From NCBI GenBank assembly GCA_946622285.1, contig CAMOPK010000005.1, positions 1 through 54,788 on the forward strand: DNA of 54,788 nucleotides, given 5' to 3'. Source of the stretch: an uncultured Bacillota bacterium. Its GTDB lineage: Bacteria > Bacillota_I > Bacilli_A > RF39 > UBA660. The notes beneath the pieces were generated by a model. It saw only the letters and a list, made by a program, of their open reading frames with translations. It made no database searches and was not told the DNA's origin. The position numbers and the translations under genes are program-made. Positions 1-8,075 of this stretch are shown here, piece by piece. Numbering within the stretch: the first letter of the stretch is position 1; each line of letters starts with the position of its first letter.

Positions 1-56
1 GAATTATATATTGGATCTGCTAAAACGTCTCTTTTTACTGCACGTCTTTTACGCAT
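1..56 (-). CDS. rpsG: 30S ribosomal protein S7, N-terminal fragment (runs off window)
   Basis: Reverse complement from 56 reads MRKRRAVKRDVLADPIYNS, the S7 N-terminus; followed downstream of rpsL in str-operon order. Confidence 0.9.
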   Translation of the reverse strand, partial: MRKRRAVKRDVLADPIYN

Positions 57-73
57 ATTTATCCTCCTTTATT

Positions 74-487
74 TTACTTTTTTGGTTTCTTAGCACCATA
101 TTTTGAACGACCTTGACGACGTTTTTCAACTCCAGCAGTATCTAAAGTACCACGAATAATGTGATATCTAACACCGATTAAGTCTTTAACACGTCCACCA
201 CGAATCATTACTACACTATGTTCTTGTAAGTTGTGTCCTTCTCCAGGAATGTAAGCTGTAACTTCCATACCATTACTTAAACGAACACGAGCATACTTAC
301 GTAAAGCTGAGTTTGGTTTCTTTGGAGTTAATGTTCCAACACGAGTACAAACTCCTCTTTTTTGTGGTGAATCTAACTTAGTAGTTTTCTTTTCTCTACT
401 GTTATATCCAATACCTAAAACAGGTGATTTTCTTTTACGTGTCTTTTCTCCACGACCTTTTCTAACTAATTGATTAATAGTTGGCAT
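74..487 (-). CDS. rpsL: 30S ribosomal protein S12 (start trimmed to [12 protein letters not shown])
   Basis: [24 protein letters not shown]...[20 protein letters not shown]...[23 protein letters not shown]. Confidence 0.97.
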   Translation of the reverse strand: MPTINQLVRKGRGEKTRKRKSPVLGIGYNSREKKTTKLDSPQKRGVCTRVGTLTPKKPNSALRKYARVRLSNGMEVTAYIPGEGHNLQEHSVVMIRGGRVKDLIGVRYHIIRGTLDTAGVEKRRQGRSKYGAKKPKK

Positions 488-622
488 ATGTATCTCCTTT
501 CCACTACACACATCCAGGTGTTTCATTTTATTACTTAATTAAAGATTTACCGAAGTAAATCCCTAATTAAAAACGCAACAATAATATAACATTTTTAAAA
601 AATGTTGTCAACAATTTTTTAT

Positions 623-1381
623 CTACATTTTACCTTTTTTTGCATTTTTATAATCGCGCTTGATTTCTTTTAGCTTCGCTTTATTTGTATCATTCATACC
701 CATCATAATATTTGGGTTATGTTGTAAGATTACCTGCTCTATCATTTGCATATCTTGTTCATTATAAGTTCTAAGGAGATTAATATTCTTACCACTTCTT
801 AGAATTGCCATAACAAATATACCATTATCTATTCTTACTCCATTAACTTTAGATATTCTTCGTTCATTATAAATAAGAGCAATATCTTCATATTTAACTA
901 CATTTGAATAAGCTCCATGTGAAAGTATATATGATTTAGTTAAATATACTTTAGCATTTTCAAATACTGTTACACCTTCACCTGCTAATTCAGATCTTAT
1001 AGTATCAATATCATTTCTACTATATATTCTTTTTCTTTTTCCATATGCAATTAAATATATTACTAAGCACATAATTGCAAGAATTCCAGAAAGAATAGCA
1101 ATCATCACTGTCAAAAACTTACGTTCAAGAATAAATGAAAGAACAATAAATGTAATACATAGTGGCCATAATCCAATGGAACCATAAAGACCTGTTTTTT
1201 CATTTTTACTTCTAGTTTTGAAAATCTTTTCAATTTTAGCTAAATCATCATCACTTATTTTGGTTTCTGCTGGATTAATATTATTAAAACTGTCAAAATC
1301 AAAATCTAAATATTCAACTTCTTCGTAATCATTCGAATGATTATTTATATTATCATCAAACTGATTATTATTATAATCCAT
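623..1381 (-). CDS. hypothetical membrane protein (two predicted TM segments, PH-like C-terminal region possible)
   Basis: ORF 252 aa with hydrophobic stretch SIGLWPLCITFIVLSF..VMIAILSGILAIMCLVIYLIAY. Confidence 0.7.
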   Translation of the reverse strand: MDYNNNQFDDNINNHSNDYEEVEYLDFDFDSFNNINPAETKISDDDLAKIEKIFKTRSKNEKTGLYGSIGLWPLCITFIVLSFILERKFLTVMIAILSGILAIMCLVIYLIAYGKRKRIYSRNDIDTIRSELAGEGVTVFENAKVYLTKSYILSHGAYSNVVKYEDIALIYNERRISKVNGVRIDNGIFVMAILRSGKNINLLRTYNEQDMQMIEQVILQHNPNIMMGMNDTNKAKLKEIKRDYKNAKKGKM

Positions 1382-1393
1382 ATATACTCCTAT

Positions 1394-1792
1394 CTATTCA
1401 TAATCAACATTGTAGTTTGAACTCGTATAGTTACTACATTTAACAAATGGTTGAACTTCAAGTGTTGATCCTTTTTTTACAACTGAGTATCCACGACAAT
1501 CATTTAAAGTAATGTAACTACGTTCTCTCAGTGTAGATAATTTAATTATTAATCTTTCCCCCATATTAATATCTTTATAATAATCATTCACATAATTTCT
1601 TGTAGCATTTGCAAGCTCAGTTTCATAATTAATAGTAGTTTTACTACTATCAGTTTTTGTATTACTACTCTTTTTTGACTTTAATGGCCATGTTTCCTCA
1701 AACATAAAGAAACAATATATTCCACACACTAAGAAAATTAATAAAAATGTAACTACAAAGCTTAATTTTGCTGATCCTCTATTTGATAACAT
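1394..1792 (-). CDS. hypothetical single-pass membrane protein
   Basis: 132-aa ORF, N-terminal TM LSFVVTFLLIFLVCGIYCFFMF. Confidence 0.65.
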   Translation of the reverse strand: MLSNRGSAKLSFVVTFLLIFLVCGIYCFFMFEETWPLKSKKSSNTKTDSSKTTINYETELANATRNYVNDYYKDINMGERLIIKLSTLRERSYITLNDCRGYSVVKKGSTLEVQPFVKCSNYTSSNYNVDYE

Positions 1793-2414
1793 TAAACAAA
1801 TTTCTGTCTAAATCTTTATCTGAAAAGCGATAAAGTTTAGCAGGTCTTCCTCCTGTTGGAATTTCATTCTTATCACCAGTTTCAATAACAAGTGGTAAAA
1901 ATTTCTTCCTAAAGTTTCTACGATCAATCTCTTCACCTAAAACTTCTTCATATACTTTTTGAAGTTCTGGTAAAGTAAAATCTGCGGGAAAAATTATTTT
2001 TAAATTTTCTAAATTTAATAATTCTTTTTTTAAACATGAAATAGCATTATTAATAATATCGCCATGATCAAAAGCCATCTTTGGAATATCATTAATATCA
2101 AATAATTCATATTCGAAATCATAGTTTTTTAAGCTATATTTATTAATAATTGTCATATAACTAACAGCAATTGTTCTTCTTTCTTTGTTACGATTAACAT
2201 TGCTAAATGTATGACATTCTTTTATCAACTCTGGTTTAATTTTAAATTTATTACATATTTTACCTGCTGACGATTCAAGCGATTCGTCAATCTTGAGTAA
2301 TCTACTTGGGAGTCTCCAAATAGTACTACCATCTTTCTTTAAAAGCAGGATTTTTAGTTTATCATTATCCATAGTAAATATATTCAAAAACACTTCAATT
2401 TGACACTCTATCAT
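1779..2414 (-). CDS. NUDIX-domain protein with C-terminal winged helix, NrtR-like transcriptional regulator
   Basis: N-terminal NUDIX-like half plus C-terminal FTLPELQKVYEEVLGEEIDRRNFRKKF...TGGRPAKLYRF typical of NrtR-type wHTH. Confidence 0.8.
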   Translation of the reverse strand: MIECQIEVFLNIFTMDNDKLKILLLKKDGSTIWRLPSRLLKIDESLESSAGKICNKFKIKPELIKECHTFSNVNRNKERRTIAVSYMTIINKYSLKNYDFEYELFDINDIPKMAFDHGDIINNAISCLKKELLNLENLKIIFPADFTLPELQKVYEEVLGEEIDRRNFRKKFLPLVIETGDKNEIPTGGRPAKLYRFSDKDLDRNLFNVIK

Positions 2415-2493
2415 ATGTTCTCCTTTGCGTTATTATTACACAACTATTATATACTAAAAGCAATCTTCTTTCAAGAAAAAAAGTCTAAATTTT

Positions 2494-2796
2494 TTATTTT
2501 AGACTTTCCATCCATTCTTTCAATTCTTCTAGTTCTTGATAACCTATTTTTTTATCAACAACCTCGCCTTTTTTGAATGCATATAATGCCGGAATACTCA
2601 TAATTGCATATTTCATTGCAATCTCTCTATATTCATCAACATTAACTTTTAAAATTTCATATTCCTCACCTAGTTTTTCTAAGTTTGGTATTAACATCTT
2701 ACATGGTCCACACCAATCTGCATAGAAATCCACAAGGACCAAATCAGCTTTGATTAATTCATCAAAGTTATCTTCTTTACTCATTATCTTTAACAT
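2494..2796 (-). CDS. trxA: thioredoxin
   Basis: VLVDFYADWCGPCKMLIPNLEKL...YAIMSIPALYAFKKGEVV. Confidence 0.93.
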   Translation of the reverse strand: MLKIMSKEDNFDELIKADLVLVDFYADWCGPCKMLIPNLEKLGEEYEILKVNVDEYREIAMKYAIMSIPALYAFKKGEVVDKKIGYQELEELKEWMESLK

Positions 2797-3559
2797 CGTC
2801 TTTCTTCTCCTCTTCTTTTACTTCTTCTATAACTTCGTCTTTTTCTTCTTTATTACGATATTTTTGAAGCACACTTTCAATATTATTTATTTGTAATTTT
2901 TTATTTTCAACCAATTTATCAACTGATTCAATTGATATAATATCATACTTTAAAAATAAATCTAGACTTTTTAGATTAAATTCTTCAGCATTCTCACCTT
3001 TATAAGATTTTTTTAATTCTTCAAAATCTTTAATCATTGCAGTTGTATTTGCATTTAAATCTGTTAATAATGGTGTTTCTTCTAAAATAATAGGTTTATA
3101 TTTAGAATTATTTAATTCTGGAACATTAAATATTGATAATGAAAGAATATATAATATTACAAAACATAATACATATCCTTCAACTAATCCAAGAAAAAAA
3201 CCTGCTATTTTAGATGGAATACTTAAAATAATTGTTGCATTTAATATTTTTTCAATTAGCCTTGATACTTTAAGAAAAATACTAAGTAGTATTGTAAGTA
3301 CTATGACAACTATTAAAAATGCTATCAATTCATAAAACAAAATATTCACAACTGAAACATTTTTAAAAAATCCACTGAATTTTAAGAAAGGTAAATTCTC
3401 ATATAACAAAATAGAAACATAATTCTTGAATACAAACGATAAAGTAATAACTAAAATTGTTCCAATAATCGCGACTGCTGAATAAATGAATCCACGTTTA
3501 AAACCAATTATGGCAGCAATTAAGATAATAGCTATGATTAAAATATCAACTATACTCAT
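2777..3559 (-). CDS. CvpA family membrane protein
   Basis: MSIVDILIIAIILIAAIIGFKRGFIYSAVAIIGTILVI...: four-TM CvpA-like N-terminus. Confidence 0.75.
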   Translation of the reverse strand: MSIVDILIIAIILIAAIIGFKRGFIYSAVAIIGTILVITLSFVFKNYVSILLYENLPFLKFSGFFKNVSVVNILFYELIAFLIVVIVLTILLSIFLKVSRLIEKILNATIILSIPSKIAGFFLGLVEGYVLCFVILYILSLSIFNVPELNNSKYKPIILEETPLLTDLNANTTAMIKDFEELKKSYKGENAEEFNLKSLDLFLKYDIISIESVDKLVENKKLQINNIESVLQKYRNKEEKDEVIEEVKEEEKKDDVKDNE

Positions 3560-3661
3560 ATCTTTTTACCTCCTATTTAAATTATATTATAATTTTTTTA
3601 GAAAATAAAGCCAAATACAAAAAAGTATGGTAAAATGGTTATGATAGGGAGCGTGGAATAG

Positions 3662-4615
3662 ATGACCATAACTGTTAAAATAACCGATAAAACAAAAGAC
3701 ATGATGAATGAATTCTATAAGGATATGATAAGACCTAAAACACCACAATATGCTATTTTTCAAGCACAAGATGGTGATACTGTTGTTACTTTATACGAAT
3801 CAGGAAAAGCTGTTTTTCAAGGAAAAGATGCTGACTTAGCAAGTGAGTATTGGATTGAAACAGAAAAAATAAATGCTGGCTCGGTTCATTATACTAATAG
3901 TGATGACAAAGGTAAAAAAGAAAAAAAAGAAGTTAAGAGAGACTATAAGCTCTACTCTGCTACTACTGTTGGTTCTGATGAAGTTGGTACTGGTGATTAC
4001 TTTGGTCCAATAGTTGTTACAGCATGCTATGTTAATAAAGAAAACATTCCTTTTTTAGAAGAATTAGGTGTTAGAGATTCTAAAAAACTAACAGATGAAA
4101 AAATCTTAGAAATTGTTCCTAAGATTATTAAAGTTATTCCATATAATACAGTTATTCTAAGCAATATTGAATATAATGAAAGATATAGTGAAAATATCAA
4201 TATGAATGCTATTAAGGCAATTATGCATAATAAAGTATTAAATAATATTACTAAAGAAAATACTGATTATGAATATGCAGTTGTTGATCAATTCACGTAT
4301 CCAAATGCTTATTTTGGCTATTTAAAAAACAATAACAATATTTTTAAAAACATTACATTCTTAACAAAAGCTGAAGATCAAGTTTTGTCAGTTGCTTGTG
4401 CTTCAATTATAAGTAGATATGTATTTATAAAAGAAATGGGAAAAATAAGTGCTAAAGTTGGGTTCTTAATTCCAAAAGGAGCTTCTACTGCTGTTGATGA
4501 ATGTGCATATAAGATTGCAAGAGAACTTGGATTTGATGAATTAAAAGAAATTGCTAAATTGAATTTTAAAAATACTGATAAAGTAAAAGCATTATTAGAA
4601 CATAAAGGAGAATAA
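3662..4615 (+). CDS. rnhC: ribonuclease HIII
   Basis: VGSDEVGTGDYFGPIVVTACYV...RDSKKLTDEKI...SVACASIISRYVFIKEM. Confidence 0.95.
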   Translation: MTITVKITDKTKDMMNEFYKDMIRPKTPQYAIFQAQDGDTVVTLYESGKAVFQGKDADLASEYWIETEKINAGSVHYTNSDDKGKKEKKEVKRDYKLYSATTVGSDEVGTGDYFGPIVVTACYVNKENIPFLEELGVRDSKKLTDEKILEIVPKIIKVIPYNTVILSNIEYNERYSENINMNAIKAIMHNKVLNNITKENTDYEYAVVDQFTYPNAYFGYLKNNNNIFKNITFLTKAEDQVLSVACASIISRYVFIKEMGKISAKVGFLIPKGASTAVDECAYKIARELGFDELKEIAKLNFKNTDKVKALLEHKGE

Positions 4616-4628
4616 CTTCTCCTTTTTT
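4606..4628 (+). terminator. rho-independent terminator of rnhC
   Basis: AAGGAGAATAACTTCTCCTTTTTT hairpin plus T-run. Confidence 0.75.
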
Positions 4629-4658
4629 AGTGCGAAAAAAAACATTGTTTAAACAATG

Positions 4659-4856
4659 TTATTTATCTGTACAAATTCCTTCTCCAGGATTTGCTCCTTC
4701 AACATATACTTTATCAAACATAGCACATGATGATTTAGTTATGGAATCTTGTAAATATCCGCCTAATAATTTAACTAAACTAACAACAATTACGCTGATA
4801 ACAGCAATGATAAGTAAATATTCAACTAATGCCTGACCTTTTCTATTCAATTTCAT
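4659..4856 (-). CDS. Flp/class III-type pilin component (start trimmed to MKLNRKGQALVEYLL)
   Basis: MKLNRKGQALVEYLLIIAVISVIVVSLVKLLGGYLQDSI: G-x4-E type prepilin motif plus hydrophobic helix. Confidence 0.75.
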   Translation of the reverse strand: MKLNRKGQALVEYLLIIAVISVIVVSLVKLLGGYLQDSITKSSCAMFDKVYVEGANPGEGICTDK

Positions 4857-4952
4857 ATCTAAATCCTCCACTACTTTACTAATATAAATATATACTTTTT
4901 TTGTTATTTTGTCAAACAATAATTTTATGTTAGAATATATTTGGTGATAAAT

Positions 4953-5237
4953 ATGAAAACATGTGTAAAATTTAAAGATCGACTTATGGGTAATATGTTT
5001 AGAAAAAATATTATTGATATGTGTTTTCCTAAGTGTAATAGTGTGCACTCATTTTTTATGTTTAAACCAATTGATATTTATATGACTGATAAAGATAATA
5101 AAATAATCTATATATGTAAAAACTTTAAACCATGGAGAATAATTTTACCAAAGAAAAATGTTTATTATACTTATGAAACTAGTATTAATAAATATGACTT
5201 TAAATTAAATGAAATATTCAAAGAAAAAAAGAGCTAA
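4953..5237 (+). CDS. DUF192 family protein
   Basis: RLMGNMFRKN...CNSVHSFFMFKPIDIYMTDKDNKIIYICKNFKPWRIILP matches the DUF192 pattern (GLMfr, IHtFFM..IDv, kNlkPwri). Confidence 0.75.
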   Translation: MKTCVKFKDRLMGNMFRKNIIDMCFPKCNSVHSFFMFKPIDIYMTDKDNKIIYICKNFKPWRIILPKKNVYYTYETSINKYDFKLNEIFKEKKS

Positions 5238-5245
5238 TGCTCTTT

Positions 5246-5569
5246 TTATTTTTTATTAAAACCTTTACTTAACTGATATGAAACATAGTCTTCTAATGTA
5301 ACTTCAATTGTTTCTTCTTCGATAGTTTCTTTATAACCATAAAACTCACCATTTTCAGAGAGTTTTAATGTATATCCACTAGGAACAGATACTGTATATT
5401 GATCCATGCCATCAGCTGTAACACTTGTTGTGATAGCCGGAACTCTATCAAAAGTCACATTCTCGATTTTCATTGGAACTTTAATTAATCTTGATGCAAA
5501 ACCTCCTACTAATACTAATGCTAATCCAGTACAAAGTATTATTCTTTCTTTTTTATCACTTTTATCCAT
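5246..5569 (-). CDS. hypothetical signal-anchored protein
   Basis: MDKSDKKERIILCTGLALVLVGGFASRLI...; upstream AAGGCGG RBS-like. Confidence 0.6.
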   Translation of the reverse strand: MDKSDKKERIILCTGLALVLVGGFASRLIKVPMKIENVTFDRVPAITTSVTADGMDQYTVSVPSGYTLKLSENGEFYGYKETIEEETIEVTLEDYVSYQLSKGFNKK

Positions 5570-5623
5570 ATAAAAACCGCCTTTCAACGGTTTATATAAT
5601 ATCATTTTATTTTTATTTGTCAA

Positions 5624-6895
5624 TTATTCTTTGTATTCAAATTCTAAATCTAAAATACGAACATTATCGCCATCAACAGCACCTAATTCACGTAATTTAT
5701 CATCTATTCCCAACTTACGAAGTTTATTTGCAAATCTAATTATTGATTCATCAGTTTGGAATTTAGTCATCTTTAGAATTTTTTCGACTTTTTCGCCTGA
5801 AATTACCCAAGTATCTCCTTCTTTAGTAATCTCAAATGGTTTTTCTTCTTCAAATTTGTATAAAATATGACTTTCAAATTTTTCTTCATCATAAAGCGGT
5901 GCACTCTTTATTTCATCAAGCAAATCTGCCATACGATATAAAACTTCATCAATTCCTTCTTTAGTAACAGCTGATATTGGATATACTTCAACATCTACTT
6001 TTTCTTTAAATTTCTTTAAATTTTCAGCTGCACCTGGAACATCCATTTTATTAGCAATTACTATTTGTTTTTTAGTTAGTAAGTTTGTTTTAAAATTAGC
6101 AAGTTCGTTATTGATTATTTTATAATCTTCATATGGATCTCTACCTTCTACGGCTCCCATATCAATTATATGAGCAACTATTCTTGTCCTTTCAATATGT
6201 TTTAAGAATTCATCACCTAATCCTTCACCAAGTGATGCTCCTTCTATTAATCCTGGTAAATCTGCAATTACAAATGAACGATTATCTTTTGTTTTAACAA
6301 CACCTAAATTTGGTGTTAAAGTTGTAAAATGATAAGCAGCTATTTTTGGTTTTGCTGCTGAAACATCAGATATGAATGTTGATTTTCCTACACTTGGAAG
6401 TCCAACTAATCCAACATCAGCAAGAAGTTTTAATTCAACTTTGACTTTTCTTTGCTCACCTGGCTCGCCATTTTCAGCATACGAAGGGCACAAATTAGAA
6501 CGTGTTGCTAAAGCCATATTGCCTCTACCACCACGACCACCTGTTGCAACTACTACTTCTTCTCCATTCTTAGTTAAATCACCAAGAATAAGACCTGTTT
6601 CTTGATCAGTAATAACAGTTCCAACTGGTACTTTAACAATTACGTCTTTAGCAGATGCACCTGTCATTCCTTTTCCAAGCCCATTTTCTCCTTTATCACC
6701 TTTAATTACACGACGATATCTAAGATCTATTAAAGTGTTTAAGCCTTCATCAGCTTTGAAAATTATATTGCTTCCGCGACCACCATTGCCACCATATGGT
6801 CCACCCATTTCAACATATTTTTCACGTCGATATGCCATACAACCATTGCCGCCATTGCCGGCCATTAATTCAACTGTAACCTCATCAATGAACAT
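5624..6895 (-). CDS. obgE: GTPase ObgE/CgtA
   Basis: MFIDEVTVELMAGNGGNGCMAYRREKYVEMGGPYGGNGG...VGLVGLPSVGKSTF...DLPGLIEGAS plus C-terminal OCT domain. Confidence 0.97.
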   Translation of the reverse strand: MFIDEVTVELMAGNGGNGCMAYRREKYVEMGGPYGGNGGRGSNIIFKADEGLNTLIDLRYRRVIKGDKGENGLGKGMTGASAKDVIVKVPVGTVITDQETGLILGDLTKNGEEVVVATGGRGGRGNMALATRSNLCPSYAENGEPGEQRKVKVELKLLADVGLVGLPSVGKSTFISDVSAAKPKIAAYHFTTLTPNLGVVKTKDNRSFVIADLPGLIEGASLGEGLGDEFLKHIERTRIVAHIIDMGAVEGRDPYEDYKIINNELANFKTNLLTKKQIVIANKMDVPGAAENLKKFKEKVDVEVYPISAVTKEGIDEVLYRMADLLDEIKSAPLYDEEKFESHILYKFEEEKPFEITKEGDTWVISGEKVEKILKMTKFQTDESIIRFANKLRKLGIDDKLRELGAVDGDNVRILDLEFEYKE

Positions 6896-6986
6896 ATAGA
6901 TCACCTCTTTCAAAATTATATCTTATTTTAAAAAAAATGTAAAACAAGGCAATATTATAATAAAAAAAGATATATATTTCAATATC

Positions 6987-7154
6987 TTATTTATTATTTT
7001 TGAGTGTAACTATTACTAATACTAAGACAACAACTATAAGTCCAATAACAACGTAGTTTAAATTGCCAGATGTTGTTTCATTAGTAACTATAGCAAGTGT
7101 ATTAATACATGAACTTAAATTCATGTTCAAATTTTCAAATATATTTAAATTCAT
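6987..7154 (-). CDS. small C-terminal-TM protein (55 aa, not in supplied ORF list)
   Basis: Own reading: MNLNIFENLNMNLSSCINTLAIVTNETTSGNLNYVVIGLIVVVLVLVIVTLKNNK*, preceded by GAAAGGTGA. Confidence 0.55.
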   Translation of the reverse strand: MNLNIFENLNMNLSSCINTLAIVTNETTSGNLNYVVIGLIVVVLVLVIVTLKNNK

Positions 7155-7167
7155 GTAAATCACCTTT

Positions 7168-7863
7168 CTAAGAAATAATTGTTACAAATAAATTGCATAG
7201 AGATTTTATACACATTGGAACGTATAAATTGTCTGTTTTATAAAATGCTAATGCTCGTATAAATCCAGCTACAAAATAATATAGTGAACTTATAACTGTG
7301 ACATAAGTAATTCCTCCGACATAAGCAATGTTATAATACCAGAAGAATAATGCACTAAGTGCAATAAATAACCATTTATTACTAACTACATCTTTAATTG
7401 TTTTTTCAAAAACAATTTCTTCAACAATTGGATAATAGATAATTGTTAAGAACCCTATCAAGAATGGATATGTCTTAAATACTTCTAAAAGCGAATTATC
7501 ATTTTCAGTTATATGATTTATATTTAAAACATTTATTACAAGTCCATTAACAATTGCCACTCCAACTATAGTAATAAGAGTATATATAATAATTGTCTTA
7601 AATATTTTTTTCTTGTTTTTCTTTAAGTCTTTCCAATATTCTATTAAATCTTTACGATATATGAATAAAAGAACTAAAACTAATGCAATATGTGAAATTA
7701 TCCCTAAAATTAAGTCATTACTACCATGAAACAAACTCTTTAAAACAGCAATTATTGAAGGCCATACAAAATAAAATATAATAACAAGCAAACTTAGTGC
7801 TAGCCTTTTTGTTTCAAAGTTAGTATTCTTTTTTCTCTTTTTTGTTTTAGTCATATTCTTCAC
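7168..7863 (-). CDS. CPBP (CAAX-protease-like) family membrane protein, catalytic motifs degenerate
   Basis: Multi-TM with YPIVEEIVFEKTI (EExxxR-like motif, R absent) and a later LYVPMCIKSLCNLF. Confidence 0.6.
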   Translation of the reverse strand: MKNMTKTKKRKKNTNFETKRLALSLLVIIFYFVWPSIIAVLKSLFHGSNDLILGIISHIALVLVLLFIYRKDLIEYWKDLKKNKKKIFKTIIIYTLITIVGVAIVNGLVINVLNINHITENDNSLLEVFKTYPFLIGFLTIIYYPIVEEIVFEKTIKDVVSNKWLFIALSALFFWYYNIAYVGGITYVTVISSLYYFVAGFIRALAFYKTDNLYVPMCIKSLCNLFVTIIS

Positions 7864-7898
7864 CTATTTTAATTATATCAAAAATATTTATTAAAACA

Positions 7899-7927
7899 AT
7901 AAAAAAGTCATGCATAATGCATGACTT
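7899..7927 (-). terminator. intrinsic terminator of orphan mini-transcript
   Basis: Perfect 11-bp inverted repeat AAGTCATGCAT-A-ATGCATGACTT followed by T-run on the minus strand. Confidence 0.8.
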
Positions 7928-7952
7928 TACAGAGTAATGCGTTGAATGAGGC

Positions 7953-7994
7953 TTAAACCCATCCGAATAATCTTCTTAGCCAGCTCATCTTCAT
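7953..7994 (-). CDS. 13-codon mini-ORF MKMSWLRRLFGWV inside a foldable short transcript
   Basis: AAGGAGG SD, ATG, stop TAA; own TATAAT upstream (8024-8029) and terminator downstream. Confidence 0.45.
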   Translation of the reverse strand: MKMSWLRRLFGWV

Positions 7995-8023
7995 TCCTCC
8001 TTCCGCATTTTCCCTTCAACTAT

Positions 8024-8062
8024 ATTATAACATAAAGTATTAATATTTGAAATTTTTCAAAT
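8024..8062 (-). promoter_or_regulatory. promoter with palindromic operator-like element
   Basis: TATAAT at 8024-8029, -35-like TTTCAA at 8047-8052 (17-bp spacer) embedded in perfect palindrome ATTTGAAA-N2-TTTCAAAT (8045-8062). Confidence 0.5.
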
Positions 8063-8075
8063 GTAAAGTGTAAAC

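Noticed and set aside
4640-4659. Palindrome AACATTGTTTAAACAATGTT as an operator
   Set aside because: Lies just after the pilin stop codon and is better explained as its transcription terminator.
4630-4836. Plus-strand ORF overlapping the pilin
   Set aside because: Antisense to the more convincing Flp-type pilin; begins in the terminator region.
5631-6605. Plus-strand ORFs opposite obgE
   Set aside because: Antisense to a clear conserved gene with no coding character.
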